This document shows positions 8,440 through 17,023 of a stretch of DNA of 64,000 bases, piece after piece. Both the position numbers and the translations under genes were made by a program. The notes beneath the pieces were generated by a model. The model saw nothing but the letters and a program-made list of their open reading frames with translations, did not search any database and had not been told where the DNA came from. This DNA is from Pontibacter sp. G13 (GTDB lineage Bacteria > Bacteroidota > Bacteroidia > J057). The stretch spans positions 930,001 through 994,000 of the forward strand of contig NZ_CP134696.1 of assembly GCF_031851795.1 (NCBI RefSeq), read 5' to 3'. How positions within the stretch are numbered: position 1 is the first letter of the stretch; each line of letters begins with the position of its first letter.

Positions 8440-9438
8440 ATGCCCCTACCCGAAACATTCAAAGCCCTTCGTGTAACCGATGACTCCGGCCAAACCACCC
8501 GCGCCATCGTGCAGCACCCTTCCACCCAGATGCCCGAGGGTGATTTGATCGTCAAGGTGTCCCATTCAGCACTCAATTATAAAGACGCACTATCCGCCAC
8601 CGGCAATCGAGGAGTCACCCGAAAGTATCCACATACCCCCGGGATCGATGCAGCAGGAACAGTAGTCTCTGACGATTCTGGAAGATTCAAACCCGGAGAC
8701 GCGGTCATCGTGACCAGCTATGACCTTGGGATGAATACCGATGGAGGATTTGGCGAGTATATCCGAGTTCCCGCAGCATGGGCCGTCCCTATGCCTGAAG
8801 GCATGGATGCCAGAAGCGCCATGATCTATGGAACGGCAGGATTCACGGCAGGACTTGCGCTGTTCAAGATGGAACGCATTGGCCAAACACCAGAAATGGG
8901 ACCTATCGTGGTCACAGGAGCTTCTGGTGGCGTTGGTTCTATGGCAGTCGCAATCCTAGCCAAAGCAGGGTACGAAGTGATCGCTTCCACCGGAAAAGAC
9001 TCCGAACACAAATACCTCAAACAGCTTGGTGCTTCCCAAATAGAGCCCAGAGCGTTTGTGGATGACGAAAGCGGTCGCCCTCTACTTCGTTCCAAATGGG
9101 CGGGAGCGATTGACACTGTAGGTGGAAATACATTGGCCACGCTCCTGAAAGCTTGTAACCGTGAAGGGAGCGTCGCAGTTTGCGGACTCGTAGCGAGCCC
9201 CAAACTCGATTCCACGGTCTTTCCTTTTATCCTCAATGGGGTGAATATGCTCGGGGTAGAATCCGCCACTTGCGCCATGGAAGTACGCCAGCAAGTATGG
9301 GATTCGCTCGCAAGCAAATGGGCCGTCGATGAGCTGGAATTGATCGCACACGACTGTACCTTGGAGCAAATTCACGAAACCTATATCGACGAAATTCTAG
9401 CTGGCAGAACTCGTGGCAGAATGGTCGTCTCTCTCTAA
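8440..9438 (+). CDS. acuI: Acrylyl-CoA reductase-like zinc-free alcohol dehydrogenase (YhdH/AcuI family)
   Basis: 332 residues, the usual length of the YhdH/YhfP group of medium-chain dehydrogenases. The GroES-like part (1-130) has HSALNYKDALSATG and GIDAAGTVV. The Rossmann part has the nucleotide motif VVTGASGGVGSMAV (about 160-173), and the C-terminal region has GRTRGRMVV. Zinc-ligand positions of alcohol dehydrogenases are absent, as expected. Characterised relatives reduce acrylyl-CoA to propionyl-CoA with NADPH, and others act as quinone oxidoreductases. The exact substrate here is inferred from family only. Monocistronic, followed by a perfect hairpin at 9484. Confidence 0.88.
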   Translation: MPLPETFKALRVTDDSGQTTRAIVQHPSTQMPEGDLIVKVSHSALNYKDALSATGNRGVTRKYPHTPGIDAAGTVVSDDSGRFKPGDAVIVTSYDLGMNTDGGFGEYIRVPAAWAVPMPEGMDARSAMIYGTAGFTAGLALFKMERIGQTPEMGPIVVTGASGGVGSMAVAILAKAGYEVIASTGKDSEHKYLKQLGASQIEPRAFVDDESGRPLLRSKWAGAIDTVGGNTLATLLKACNREGSVAVCGLVASPKLDSTVFPFILNGVNMLGVESATCAMEVRQQVWDSLASKWAVDELELIAHDCTLEQIHETYIDEILAGRTRGRMVVSL

Positions 9439-9483
9439 CCGATATATTTTAGCGTCAATTCTGGATGAAAGAGTCCATCAATT

Positions 9484-9510
9484 ATGCCCCTGAGAGATCC
9501 TCAGGGGCAT
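9484..9510. terminator. Hairpin, probable terminator
   Basis: Perfect 11-bp stem ATGCCCCTGAG / CTCAGGGGCAT with a five-base loop, 46 bases after the oxidoreductase stop. There is no long T-run, so it may act by structure alone. Confidence 0.5.
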
Positions 9511-9582
9511 ACGTGCTTTCATGCTATCCCCTAGACGTTTCATCCCCGTGCGTAATTCAGTTGAAATGTGTATTTTACGTGT

Positions 9583-11871
9583 ATGAAACAGTCTGTCTTG
9601 TCGATATGTCTATTGGTTTTGGGCTTTCAAAACGGCTTGGGTCAAAGTACGGGTTCTCGGGATGCGCATGTCCAACCATTTCTCCAAAGACCTAGCCAAT
9701 CCAATGGCCATCATTGGTGGATCATTAATGAGGCCGCCCAGGTCAACCCCGCAGACTGGTTTTCTCATTATGGCCGCCATATCGGTGTTCAGCCTGCCCA
9801 TAGCTTCAAACTAATTGGACGCAAAACGGACGAGCTGGGCATGAACCACGATCGCTATCAGCTATTTCACCAAGGAATCCCCGTCAAAAACAGCCACTAC
9901 TTCCTGCACAGTTTCCGCGGAGAACTCAAGCATGCACATGGAGCGATTCCTGAAATTCCCATGTTTGCCTTTTCCGACACCATCTCCTCCGAGGAAGCCA
10001 CAGAACTTATTGAGGAGCATTTGGATGGTGCTTCATTTGCGTGGGAAGATCCAGACTGGTTGTTTGCCCATCACTCAGAATCGGATTCATCCATGACCGA
10101 TTGGCACCCACACGGCGAAATTGTCATTGGTCAATTTCAGGATCAACTTGGCCATACACACTTCCCCCTGCTCTGGGAGTTTAAGCTGAGGCTCCTAGAT
10201 CCTGATGAATGGGTGAATATTCAAGTAGACGCCTTTTCCGGAAAGATTCTCCATGTCATCAATTTGAGGCATCAGTGCCAACCTGAACCAGCTTCTGGCA
10301 ACACCCTCTACAATGGATCTCAGATCTTCAAAGTAAAATCCAGAGGATGGCCAAACTCTGATTACATCCTCAAAGACTGTAGCGACGCCAGCATCCATAC
10401 CAAGGTATTCGAGCTCAATAGCTTTGGACAACCCAAATCCTGGGGACGAATCTCCGAAGTCTCCCATGATGACCCTACTTGGGAAGACGAGCATCTACAT
10501 GCACAGAGTGCCCATTGGGCGACTCAACAGGCACAGGCATGGTTTTCTGATGCATTGAGCTATCAACCAGCAACGGGTTCTGAACTCAAAACAAGAGTAT
10601 TTGTAGACTGGCGAGATGCGGTCAATCAGATTCAGGGCAATTCCATGCACGAATTCGTCAAAGGCATCCACTATCTCTACATAGGCCAAATGGACGGAAT
10701 GAGCTTGGCGACATTGGATGTGGTCGGGCATGAATATGCACATGGCATCGTCGCAGAAACTGCCGGATTGGTATATGAGCGCGAGGCGGGAGCCCTCAAC
10801 GAGTCATTTTGCGATATTTTCGGTGTGATGATCCAACGACACGCCCAGACATCAGGAGCGATCGACTGGACCATTGCAGAGGACATTCGGGCCATCCGGT
10901 CTCTGGAATCTCCTTGGTCCTTTCAGCAGGCGTCCTCCTTTGGCACCTCAGACCCATTTTGGGTGCCTACCCATGCTCAGGAATGCCCAGTCGCCATTCC
11001 GGGGTTACCTCCTTTCGGCAACGACAATTGCGGAATCCACTTCAATAGCGGCGTCCAAAACCACTGGTTTTATCTGCTTTCCGTAGGTGGCAGTCAACTG
11101 AATATTCCCGTAGAGCCAATTGGCCCGGATGCAGCCGCACAGATTGCGTTCCGGAGCTTGCAATTCTATCTCCATCCTACGGCATCCTTCGAAGACGCCC
11201 GCAGAGCCTCCATCCAATCTGCCGAAGACCTCTTTGGCCGATGCTCGCCTCAATGGATACAAGTCCAGAATGCTTGGGCGGCGGTCGGCGTGGGCAATCC
11301 CCATCTCCAGCTTTGTCCGCATATTTCAGGTCCAGACACGGTATGCCTCAACGCAGTCGGCAAATACAGCCTCACTATGGAAGCAAGTGCCCCAGACGCA
11401 TCGCTCACATGGACCAGTATCCCCACAGGATGGCTCTATTCGCTATCAGGTCCCAATGAAACCATCCTCAATCTGGAACCACCGGAAATCCTGACGCCCG
11501 GAACCTATTTCGTTTCCGTTTCAGCGAGACGGGGAACCGAGGAGGTGCGATCCTCCCATCCGATTCATTTCGTGGAATGCACAGATCCGGATTCCGATCC
11601 TGCCAGTCCACCCCGTGGGCCTTCTCCCTATTTATTCGCAGCCCCCAATCCCACCTTCCGGAACGCTACCCTGTACTTCCCCTATCTGTACAATGATGGG
11701 GATCTGTCGGTGTTTGACCCGCAAGGCAGGCTGGTACATCGGGAATCGATCGAATCTAGCGGCCGAAAGGTCGATTTATCCCACCTGACTCAAGGCCTCT
11801 ACTATCTCCAGCTCAAGGCTCCTAGCATGGCGCCGATCACAACGATGCTGCAACTTTTGCCATCTCCCTGA
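9583..11871 (+). CDS. Secreted M4 (thermolysin-like) metalloprotease with T9SS sorting domain
   Basis: 762 residues from the ATG at 9583, preferred over the in-frame ATG at 9568 because it starts the signal peptide directly (MKQSVLSICLLVLGFQNGLG). An FTP-type propeptide (about 55-210) precedes the catalytic domain. The zinc motif HEYAH is at 383-387, the third ligand Glu407 lies in GALNES exactly 24 residues on, and the thermolysin active-site His lies in GIHFNSGVQNHW. An Ig-like stretch with Cys residues follows. The last ~80 residues (APNPTFRNATLYFPY...GLYYLQL) form a type A T9SS C-terminal domain. So this is an extracellular or surface-bound endopeptidase exported by the system to which porQ and porT belong. 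Confidence 0.93.
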   Translation: MKQSVLSICLLVLGFQNGLGQSTGSRDAHVQPFLQRPSQSNGHHWWIINEAAQVNPADWFSHYGRHIGVQPAHSFKLIGRKTDELGMNHDRYQLFHQGIPVKNSHYFLHSFRGELKHAHGAIPEIPMFAFSDTISSEEATELIEEHLDGASFAWEDPDWLFAHHSESDSSMTDWHPHGEIVIGQFQDQLGHTHFPLLWEFKLRLLDPDEWVNIQVDAFSGKILHVINLRHQCQPEPASGNTLYNGSQIFKVKSRGWPNSDYILKDCSDASIHTKVFELNSFGQPKSWGRISEVSHDDPTWEDEHLHAQSAHWATQQAQAWFSDALSYQPATGSELKTRVFVDWRDAVNQIQGNSMHEFVKGIHYLYIGQMDGMSLATLDVVGHEYAHGIVAETAGLVYEREAGALNESFCDIFGVMIQRHAQTSGAIDWTIAEDIRAIRSLESPWSFQQASSFGTSDPFWVPTHAQECPVAIPGLPPFGNDNCGIHFNSGVQNHWFYLLSVGGSQLNIPVEPIGPDAAAQIAFRSLQFYLHPTASFEDARRASIQSAEDLFGRCSPQWIQVQNAWAAVGVGNPHLQLCPHISGPDTVCLNAVGKYSLTMEASAPDASLTWTSIPTGWLYSLSGPNETILNLEPPEILTPGTYFVSVSARRGTEEVRSSHPIHFVECTDPDSDPASPPRGPSPYLFAAPNPTFRNATLYFPYLYNDGDLSVFDPQGRLVHRESIESSGRKVDLSHLTQGLYYLQLKAPSMAPITTMLQLLPSP

Positions 11872-11927
11872 TTTTCAGGCACCGTTTAAAAAAAGATGAA
11901 TTTTTTCGATTTTTTATCATCGGGGAC

Positions 11928-11958
11928 TTGTGTAATTAACTTTACCATACTACCTTCG
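11928..11958 (+). promoter_or_regulatory. Promoter of tRNA-Leu
   Basis: TTG at 11928-11930, 20 bases, then TACCTTCG at 11951-11958 (one mismatch to TAnnTTTG). The predicted start lies about 25 bases before the mature tRNA. Confidence 0.5.
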
Positions 11959-11988
11959 CAACGCCTTACAGAAAAGGCCTATCAAGCA

Positions 11989-12070
11989 GCTCAGGTGGCG
12001 GAATTGGTAGACGCGTTGGTCTCAAACACCAATAGGGAAACCTGTGTGGGTTCGAGTCCCACCCTGAGTA
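11989..12070 (+). tRNA. tRNA-Leu (anticodon CAA)
   Basis: 82 nt with the acceptor stem GCTCAGG / CCTGAGT and discriminator A. The D-arm holds GGCGGAATTGGTAGACGC, typical of class II tRNA-Leu. The anticodon stem is TTGGT/ACCAA around loop CTCAAAC, giving anticodon CAA (reads UUG). A variable arm and the T-arm GTGGG-TTCGAGT-CCCAC follow. CCA is not encoded. Confidence 0.96.
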
Positions 12071-12158
12071 CAAAATGGCTGTCTCGTTTTCGAGATGGCC
12101 ATTTTTGCATACATAGATTCAGATTGCCTTCAGGAGCCTTGGCAAGATCCTGAAAGGT

Positions 12159-12395
12159 ATTTGGGCGTGCCCCAGCGGCTTGCCAGTATTTCCTCGCCAA
12201 TCATCGGAGGCGCTGGGTCGGAGTCTTCCGGACTCGCTGGCGCTCGGTCGGTGGATGAGGAGCCCTGTTCTGGACATTCCGAAAGGAGTCCATCTCCAAA
12301 GGCCAGCCCCAGCAGCTTACCTGTTCGTAGACATTGTCCCAAAGCTCCACCGACTACTCCTGCAGGTTCCTCACGCCTCCGCAGGCCATCCGCAC
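12159..12395 (+). repeat. Dispersed structured repeat, copy 1
   Basis: A 237-bp GC-rich element sharing its order of blocks with 57704-57894. The blocks are the start ATTTGGGCGT, the 19-base core CTCGCTGGCGCTCGGTCGG (12233-12251), and the end block (cctcacgcctccgcaggccatccgcac, compare ccttacgccgccgcaagccatccgcac in copy 2). A 9-bp stem GTCGGTGGA (12247-12255) / TCCACCGAC (12346-12354) closes a ~90-base arm. It lies 89 bp after tRNA-Leu and 157 bp before the next gene. Open frames crossing it do not look like protein. Confidence 0.75.
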
Positions 12396-12552
12396 CCGAA
12401 AATGGATTCCCTCTCAGATCCCAACATTCTCATCCTCTGTCCAGTCCTTGAGCCCGACATATTCATCCATCGTGGAAACTTGTCAAAACCCCAAAAAACC
12501 CGTTTCTTGAATTCGGTCCTTTCCATCCAAATCTGAACCTAGAACCTGCCCC

Positions 12553-13671
12553 ATGGCTACAGAAACCTCCACCCATCTCAATATCAAATGCCCCAACTGC
12601 GGGTCACCCGAAGTGGTATTCCATGCAGGCAACCAAGCCCTGACCTGCTCGCATTGTGGCTATGAGAAACAACTCCCCAAGGAAACGCACGAAATTGTCG
12701 AACAACCGCTGGGCGCTTCCTTCCACTTGGAAGATGCCCAAACCGGACTCGAAATCGTCACGAAAGCCTATCACTGCAATGGGTGTGGAGCAGATGTGGC
12801 AGTCGAGGCCGATCAGGTAAATTTCGCATGCCCATTCTGCGGCTCTGAAAATGTCAACGAATCGGCCCTCGACACCCGGATCATTCGACCAGCAGGCGTC
12901 ATGCCCTTCAAAGTAGAGAAGAGCACCGCGCTCGATGCATTCAAGCACTGGCTCGGACAAGGTTGGTTTCGCCCTGGAGATCTCGCCAAAAAAGCCCAGG
13001 TGGACAAACTCAAGGGCGTTTACCTCCCGTTCTGGACCTTTGATGCGCATACCTCCAGCCAGTGGCGCGCCGATGCCGGATATTACTACTACGTCCAGGA
13101 ATCCTACACCGACAGTGATGGCAACCGCCAAACCCGCCAAGTGCGGAAGGTCCGCTGGGAACCTGCGGCAGGTAGACATTCCGAGTTTTTTGACGATGTC
13201 ATGGTCATCGCCTCACAAGGGGTGTCCCAAGATATGATGGAAGACATCCTCCCCTTCAATATCAAGGACGTGGTCAACTACGACAGTCGATACTTGCTAG
13301 GCTGGGAAACTGAGCTGTACCAAAAGGATCTCAAAGAAGGATTCGGAGTCGCCGATGACATCATGGATCAAGCCATTCGTGCGGCCTGTTCCAGAGCTGT
13401 ACCCGGCGACACCCAGCGGAATCTTCGCGTCAAGACCCAAAAAACCGGGCTCACCTTCAAGCACCTCTTGCTTCCTGTCTGGGTCGCCGGATATACATAC
13501 AAGGGCAAGATCTACCAGTTCATCGTCAACGGCCAAAATGGACAAGTTGCGGGTAAGAAACCGTGGTCTGCCATCAAGATTGCTCTGGCGGTCCTCGCAG
13601 CAGCAGCCGTCGCAGCAGCTATCTGGTATTTCTCCGAGATGCAGGGCAATGGCCCCATCGTCTTCGAATAA
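12553..13671 (+). CDS. Two-zinc-ribbon protein with C-terminal membrane anchor, unknown function
   Basis: 372 residues. Two rubredoxin-like zinc ribbons open the protein: CPNC...CSHC (about residues 16-36) and CNGC...CPFC (about 75-97). The middle part (120-320) is conserved-looking and aromatic-rich (GVYLPFWTFDAHTSSQWRADAGYYYYV; LLLPVWVAGYTYKGK). A single transmembrane helix rich in Ala lies near 343-362, with a short tail. Proteins of this build are sometimes annotated as primosomal-N'-like because of the ribbons, but no helicase part is present and I do not assign a role. Start at 12553 puts the first ribbon near the N-terminus, as in relatives. Confidence 0.82.
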   Translation: MATETSTHLNIKCPNCGSPEVVFHAGNQALTCSHCGYEKQLPKETHEIVEQPLGASFHLEDAQTGLEIVTKAYHCNGCGADVAVEADQVNFACPFCGSENVNESALDTRIIRPAGVMPFKVEKSTALDAFKHWLGQGWFRPGDLAKKAQVDKLKGVYLPFWTFDAHTSSQWRADAGYYYYVQESYTDSDGNRQTRQVRKVRWEPAAGRHSEFFDDVMVIASQGVSQDMMEDILPFNIKDVVNYDSRYLLGWETELYQKDLKEGFGVADDIMDQAIRAACSRAVPGDTQRNLRVKTQKTGLTFKHLLLPVWVAGYTYKGKIYQFIVNGQNGQVAGKKPWSAIKIALAVLAAAAVAAAIWYFSEMQGNGPIVFE

Positions 13672-13688
13672 CCCATCCCTACAAGACT

Positions 13689-13725
13689 AAAGCCCCCAAT
13701 GCGCATCAGCACATTGGGGGCTTTT
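13689..13725. terminator. Terminator between convergent genes
   Basis: 13-bp stem aaagcccccaatg (13689-13701) / cattgggggcttt (13712-13724) with a 10-base loop and T-run on plus. It lies between the zinc-ribbon gene and the S9 peptidase gene. Confidence 0.85.
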
Positions 13726-13750
13726 GATTGTCAACGGTTCAGGCAACCGC

Positions 13751-16189
13751 TTATCGCTGAACGGAAGATTCACCCAAATGCTTGTCCATGAAGGTGGTCA
13801 TCTCCCAAAGCATGTGCATGACGGATTCGTATGCACGATATCCATGGCTCTCCGCAGGCAACATGACCAGTCGGGCATCTCCTCCCAGCCCTTTGAGGGC
13901 ATTGAAGAGACGCTCACTCTGCATCGGATAGGTTCCGGAGTTGTTGTCAGCCTCCCCGTGAATCAGCAAGATCGGCTCATTGATCTTGTCAGCATGGCTG
14001 AAGGGAGACATCGTGTAGTACACCTCTGGAGCTTCCCAGTAGGTACGCTCTTCAGATTGGAACCCAAATGGCGTCAGCGTACGGTTGTATGCCCCAGAAC
14101 GCGCAATTCCACACTGGAAGAGATCACTATGCGCCAAGAGATTGGCAGTCATGAAAGCTCCATAGGAGTGTCCGCCTACTGCTACTCGGGCAGGATCACC
14201 CACCCCCATTTCATCCAATTTATTGATTGCTGCTTCAGCATTGGCCACCAACTGCTCTCGGAAGCTATCATTGGGCTCTGCATCTCCTTCGCCCACGATA
14301 GGCATACCGGGATCATCCAACACGGCGTATCCTCGCATCAGCCAGAAGAGCGGGGAGGCCCAGTTGATCCGGATGAAGGTATAGGGAGAACCACTCACCT
14401 GCCCAGCAGCATCCTTGCTTTTGTATTCCTCTGGATATGCCCACATCAACACAGGCAATTTACCATCGCGCTCCTTGTCGTATCCCGGAGGGAGATACAG
14501 GGTCCCAGTAAGCTCCACGCCATCTTTCCGAGTATAGCGAATGAGTTCCTTCTGCACTTCCTTCATCTGAGGGTAAGGATGCGGGAAGTCGGTGATGGCC
14601 GTCAATTCATCCTTCTTGAGATTGCGGATATAGTAGTTGGCGGGCTCATCAGTGGACTCTCTACGGGTGATGACCTCCATTTTCTTCAGATCGTAGATGA
14701 CGACTGGAGATTCGTAGTATGGCGCCTCTGATCTCCAAAGACGTTCTGTTTCACCGGTAGCGATTTCGTATTGGTCCACAAAGGGGCGATTTCCTTCTGG
14801 TGAGGCACCTGTACCAGTCAAATACAGATATTTCCCCTTCTTGTCTGTCAGTAGCACCTGACGGCCATATTCGTTCTCGTGCGTCTCAAAATCGCCTGGG
14901 TCGTTGTAACGATCCTCCCAAGATCGGTCCCAAATGACCTCTGTTCCTTTGGCGGGATCAGCAGGAGAGAACTTTTGAGTAACGATCCTGCGATTGCTCC
15001 ACCAGTACTGATAAGTCAGTGCCAGATCGTCATTTCCCCACTCGATGCCACTGTAACGTAGCTCAAAGTCCATATCCTTGACAGCTTCACCGGTAAATGG
15101 AGCCTCCAAATGGAAAAGGGCATCTCTCACATCCGTCTCTATGGCCGGGTCCCCTTCATCTTGCGCTTCAGCCCAATAGAGGGTCGCAGGTTTGTCTGCC
15201 CTCCAAGAAAAGCTTCTTGGGCCAGTCCGTACAGCCATGAACCCTTTGGGAATGGTCTCTCCGGAAGGCACATTGGCCACAGTTTTGACAACATTCCCCG
15301 CCATATCCCAAATCTCAATCGTCATCGGAAAACGAGAGTATGGTACGAGGTATGAAAACGGCTGCTCGACTTTGGTGACAAGCAGATATTGACCGTCGGG
15401 ACTATCTGCGAATCCGCGGATGATCCCGGGTTCCCCGATAGGCTCGGCAGTACCTCCGATCTTCATTTTTTTGAGCTGTCCGCTCGCATAATAGGTGAAG
15501 AGCTCCTCATCAAAACGGTTCTTCAACAAATCCTGATAGGTTCTCACGGCAGCTTTGCGGTCTCCGGTCTCCGAAATGGTAGGTCCCTCTGGCGTGGTGG
15601 GAGCCTCTGGAGCCGCACCAACATCATCCAATTTGGATCTGTAAACGATGGTTTCGTTGTCGGATAACCATGTATAGGGCGTTCCAGCCATGGATCCATT
15701 CAGCTCTGCCTCTGTCAGCTTTTGAGCGGATGCCTGAGCTACATCAATCACCCACAGCTCAAGTCCTTTTCCGGTATTATGGGTAAACGCCACGCGAGCT
15801 CCATCGGAAGACCAGCGGATGTTCCGCATATTGGCCTTTTCAGGCAATCCAGTCACTTTGCGCTCGGTGCCATCCATCTGCTTGAGCGTGAATCCGGTGG
15901 TGTAGGCATTGCGACTTCCGTCGAACGCACGAGGATTGATTCGAAGGCCAGCCAATCTGAGCTCAGGAGCCGCAACCTCCTCGATGGAAGGCAAGCTCGG
16001 ATTGTCCATCAAGAGCATGACTTGATTGTCCGGACTCAAGGAAGTCCAAGGCGTGGTCGGAGCGTCGATCAGATCCGCGATCGGCTTGGGTGGGGTTTGA
16101 TACATGAGATTGTTTTGCGCGAATGCAGGGGTCGAGGTCCCCAAGATCCATCCGCCTACGAGGCTGAGGGTCAAGGTACGTAGATTCAT
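13751..16189 (-). CDS. S9 family serine peptidase, glutamyl endopeptidase-like
   Basis: 812 residues from the ATG at 16189, chosen because it begins a signal peptide (MNLRTLTLSLVGGWILG...AFAQ); an upstream in-frame ATG would place 18 extra residues before it. The N-terminal half is a WD/TolB-like beta-propeller (LYWAEAQDEGD, LYLTGTGASPEGNRP). The C-terminal part is an alpha/beta hydrolase with the nucleophile Ser675 in GGHSYGAF, an acid in HGEADNN and His in ESHGY. The strings GIARSGAYNRTLTPFG and MQSERLFNALKG strongly resemble plant chloroplast glutamyl endopeptidase, so cleavage after Glu is the best guess. It is exported to the periplasm or beyond, and no T9SS domain is visible. Confidence 0.9.
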   Translation of the reverse strand: MNLRTLTLSLVGGWILGTSTPAFAQNNLMYQTPPKPIADLIDAPTTPWTSLSPDNQVMLLMDNPSLPSIEEVAAPELRLAGLRINPRAFDGSRNAYTTGFTLKQMDGTERKVTGLPEKANMRNIRWSSDGARVAFTHNTGKGLELWVIDVAQASAQKLTEAELNGSMAGTPYTWLSDNETIVYRSKLDDVGAAPEAPTTPEGPTISETGDRKAAVRTYQDLLKNRFDEELFTYYASGQLKKMKIGGTAEPIGEPGIIRGFADSPDGQYLLVTKVEQPFSYLVPYSRFPMTIEIWDMAGNVVKTVANVPSGETIPKGFMAVRTGPRSFSWRADKPATLYWAEAQDEGDPAIETDVRDALFHLEAPFTGEAVKDMDFELRYSGIEWGNDDLALTYQYWWSNRRIVTQKFSPADPAKGTEVIWDRSWEDRYNDPGDFETHENEYGRQVLLTDKKGKYLYLTGTGASPEGNRPFVDQYEIATGETERLWRSEAPYYESPVVIYDLKKMEVITRRESTDEPANYYIRNLKKDELTAITDFPHPYPQMKEVQKELIRYTRKDGVELTGTLYLPPGYDKERDGKLPVLMWAYPEEYKSKDAAGQVSGSPYTFIRINWASPLFWLMRGYAVLDDPGMPIVGEGDAEPNDSFREQLVANAEAAINKLDEMGVGDPARVAVGGHSYGAFMTANLLAHSDLFQCGIARSGAYNRTLTPFGFQSEERTYWEAPEVYYTMSPFSHADKINEPILLIHGEADNNSGTYPMQSERLFNALKGLGGDARLVMLPAESHGYRAYESVMHMLWEMTTFMDKHLGESSVQR

Positions 16190-16290
16190 CTGATGATTGG
16201 TCATTTCCAGCACCCAAATTCTCCCAATTGCCCAATCAGTCAATTTGGCAAAAAAGCGAATGGAGGGGCCAGCAGTGAAAAAATATATGT

Positions 16291-16309
16291 AAAAGGCCGC
16301 CTATCGGCC
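16291..16309 (-). terminator. Short terminator overlapping the response-regulator stop
   Basis: On minus, GGCCG (16309-16305), a five-base loop, CGGCC (16299-16295) and then TTTT. The stem spans the stop codon at 16301-16303. Confidence 0.5.
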
Positions 16310-17023
16310 CATTCCTTCTACAAACTTCAAAAAGGCTTCTTTGTAGGAATTGCTAATCGGAATTTCCTTGTCACCGATATAGATCCGATTGTGCTGAATC
16401 AGGGAGATGTGATCAAGCCCGACAATGTAGGACTTGTGTACCCGCATGAAAGATTTGACAGGAAGCTTTTTCAGCATATTGGTCATGCTCATCAAGGTCA
16501 AGATCTTCTGGGTCGGGGTATGGACGGCGATGTAATCCCGCATGCCCTCGATGTACCGAATATCTTCATAGTTGACCTTGAAAAATCGGGTATCCGATTT
16601 GATAAACAGATACTCCTGAGATTCATCCTCTCCAGCAAGTTCCTGGTTTTTGAGGGCATCCTCAGCCTTCAATTGGCTCTGAGCTTTGTTGACGGCCTTG
16701 ACAAACCTATCGAACAAAATGGGTTTGAGCAGATAGTCGACTGCATTTAGCTCATAGCTATCCACTGCATATTCCGAGTAGGCCGTCGTAAAAACCACCA
16801 TAGGAGGCTCGGAAAGGGTTTTGAGGAACTGTAGCCCCGAGAGATCTGGCATCTGAATATCTAGGAACATCAGATCCACTGCATTTTCCTGAAGGTAGGC
16901 TGCCGCCTCAAGGGGATTCTGGAAAGTCTTCAACAACTCCACATTGGGCACTTTTCCAGCAAATCGTTCGATGATTTCCAAGCCCAAGGGTTCGTCGTCA
17001 ATGGCAATGGCTTTGAGGATCAT
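16301..17023 (-). CDS. LytTR-family response regulator
   Basis: 240 residues. The receiver domain (1-120) has acidic pocket D9-D10, phospho-accepting D55 in FLDIQMPD, and the Thr and Lys switch positions (FTTAYSEYA, YLLKPI). The LytTR DNA-binding domain (about 140-238) contains IRYIEGMRDYIAVHT, FMRVHKSYIVGL and NRIYIGDKEIPIS. It overlaps the upstream kinase gene by four bases (ATGA), so the two are translated together. The target promoters are unknown; no autoregulatory site is obvious. Confidence 0.95.
   Translation of the reverse strand: MILKAIAIDDEPLGLEIIERFAGKVPNVELLKTFQNPLEAAAYLQENAVDLMFLDIQMPDLSGLQFLKTLSEPPMVVFTTAYSEYAVDSYELNAVDYLLKPILFDRFVKAVNKAQSQLKAEDALKNQELAGEDESQEYLFIKSDTRFFKVNYEDIRYIEGMRDYIAVHTPTQKILTLMSMTNMLKKLPVKSFMRVHKSYIVGLDHISLIQHNRIYIGDKEIPISNSYKEAFLKFVEGMGR

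Noticed and set aside
11989-12395. Integrated element at tRNA-Leu
   Set aside because: The tRNA is intact, there is no integrase and no repeated tRNA end as an att site; only the short dispersed repeat follows.
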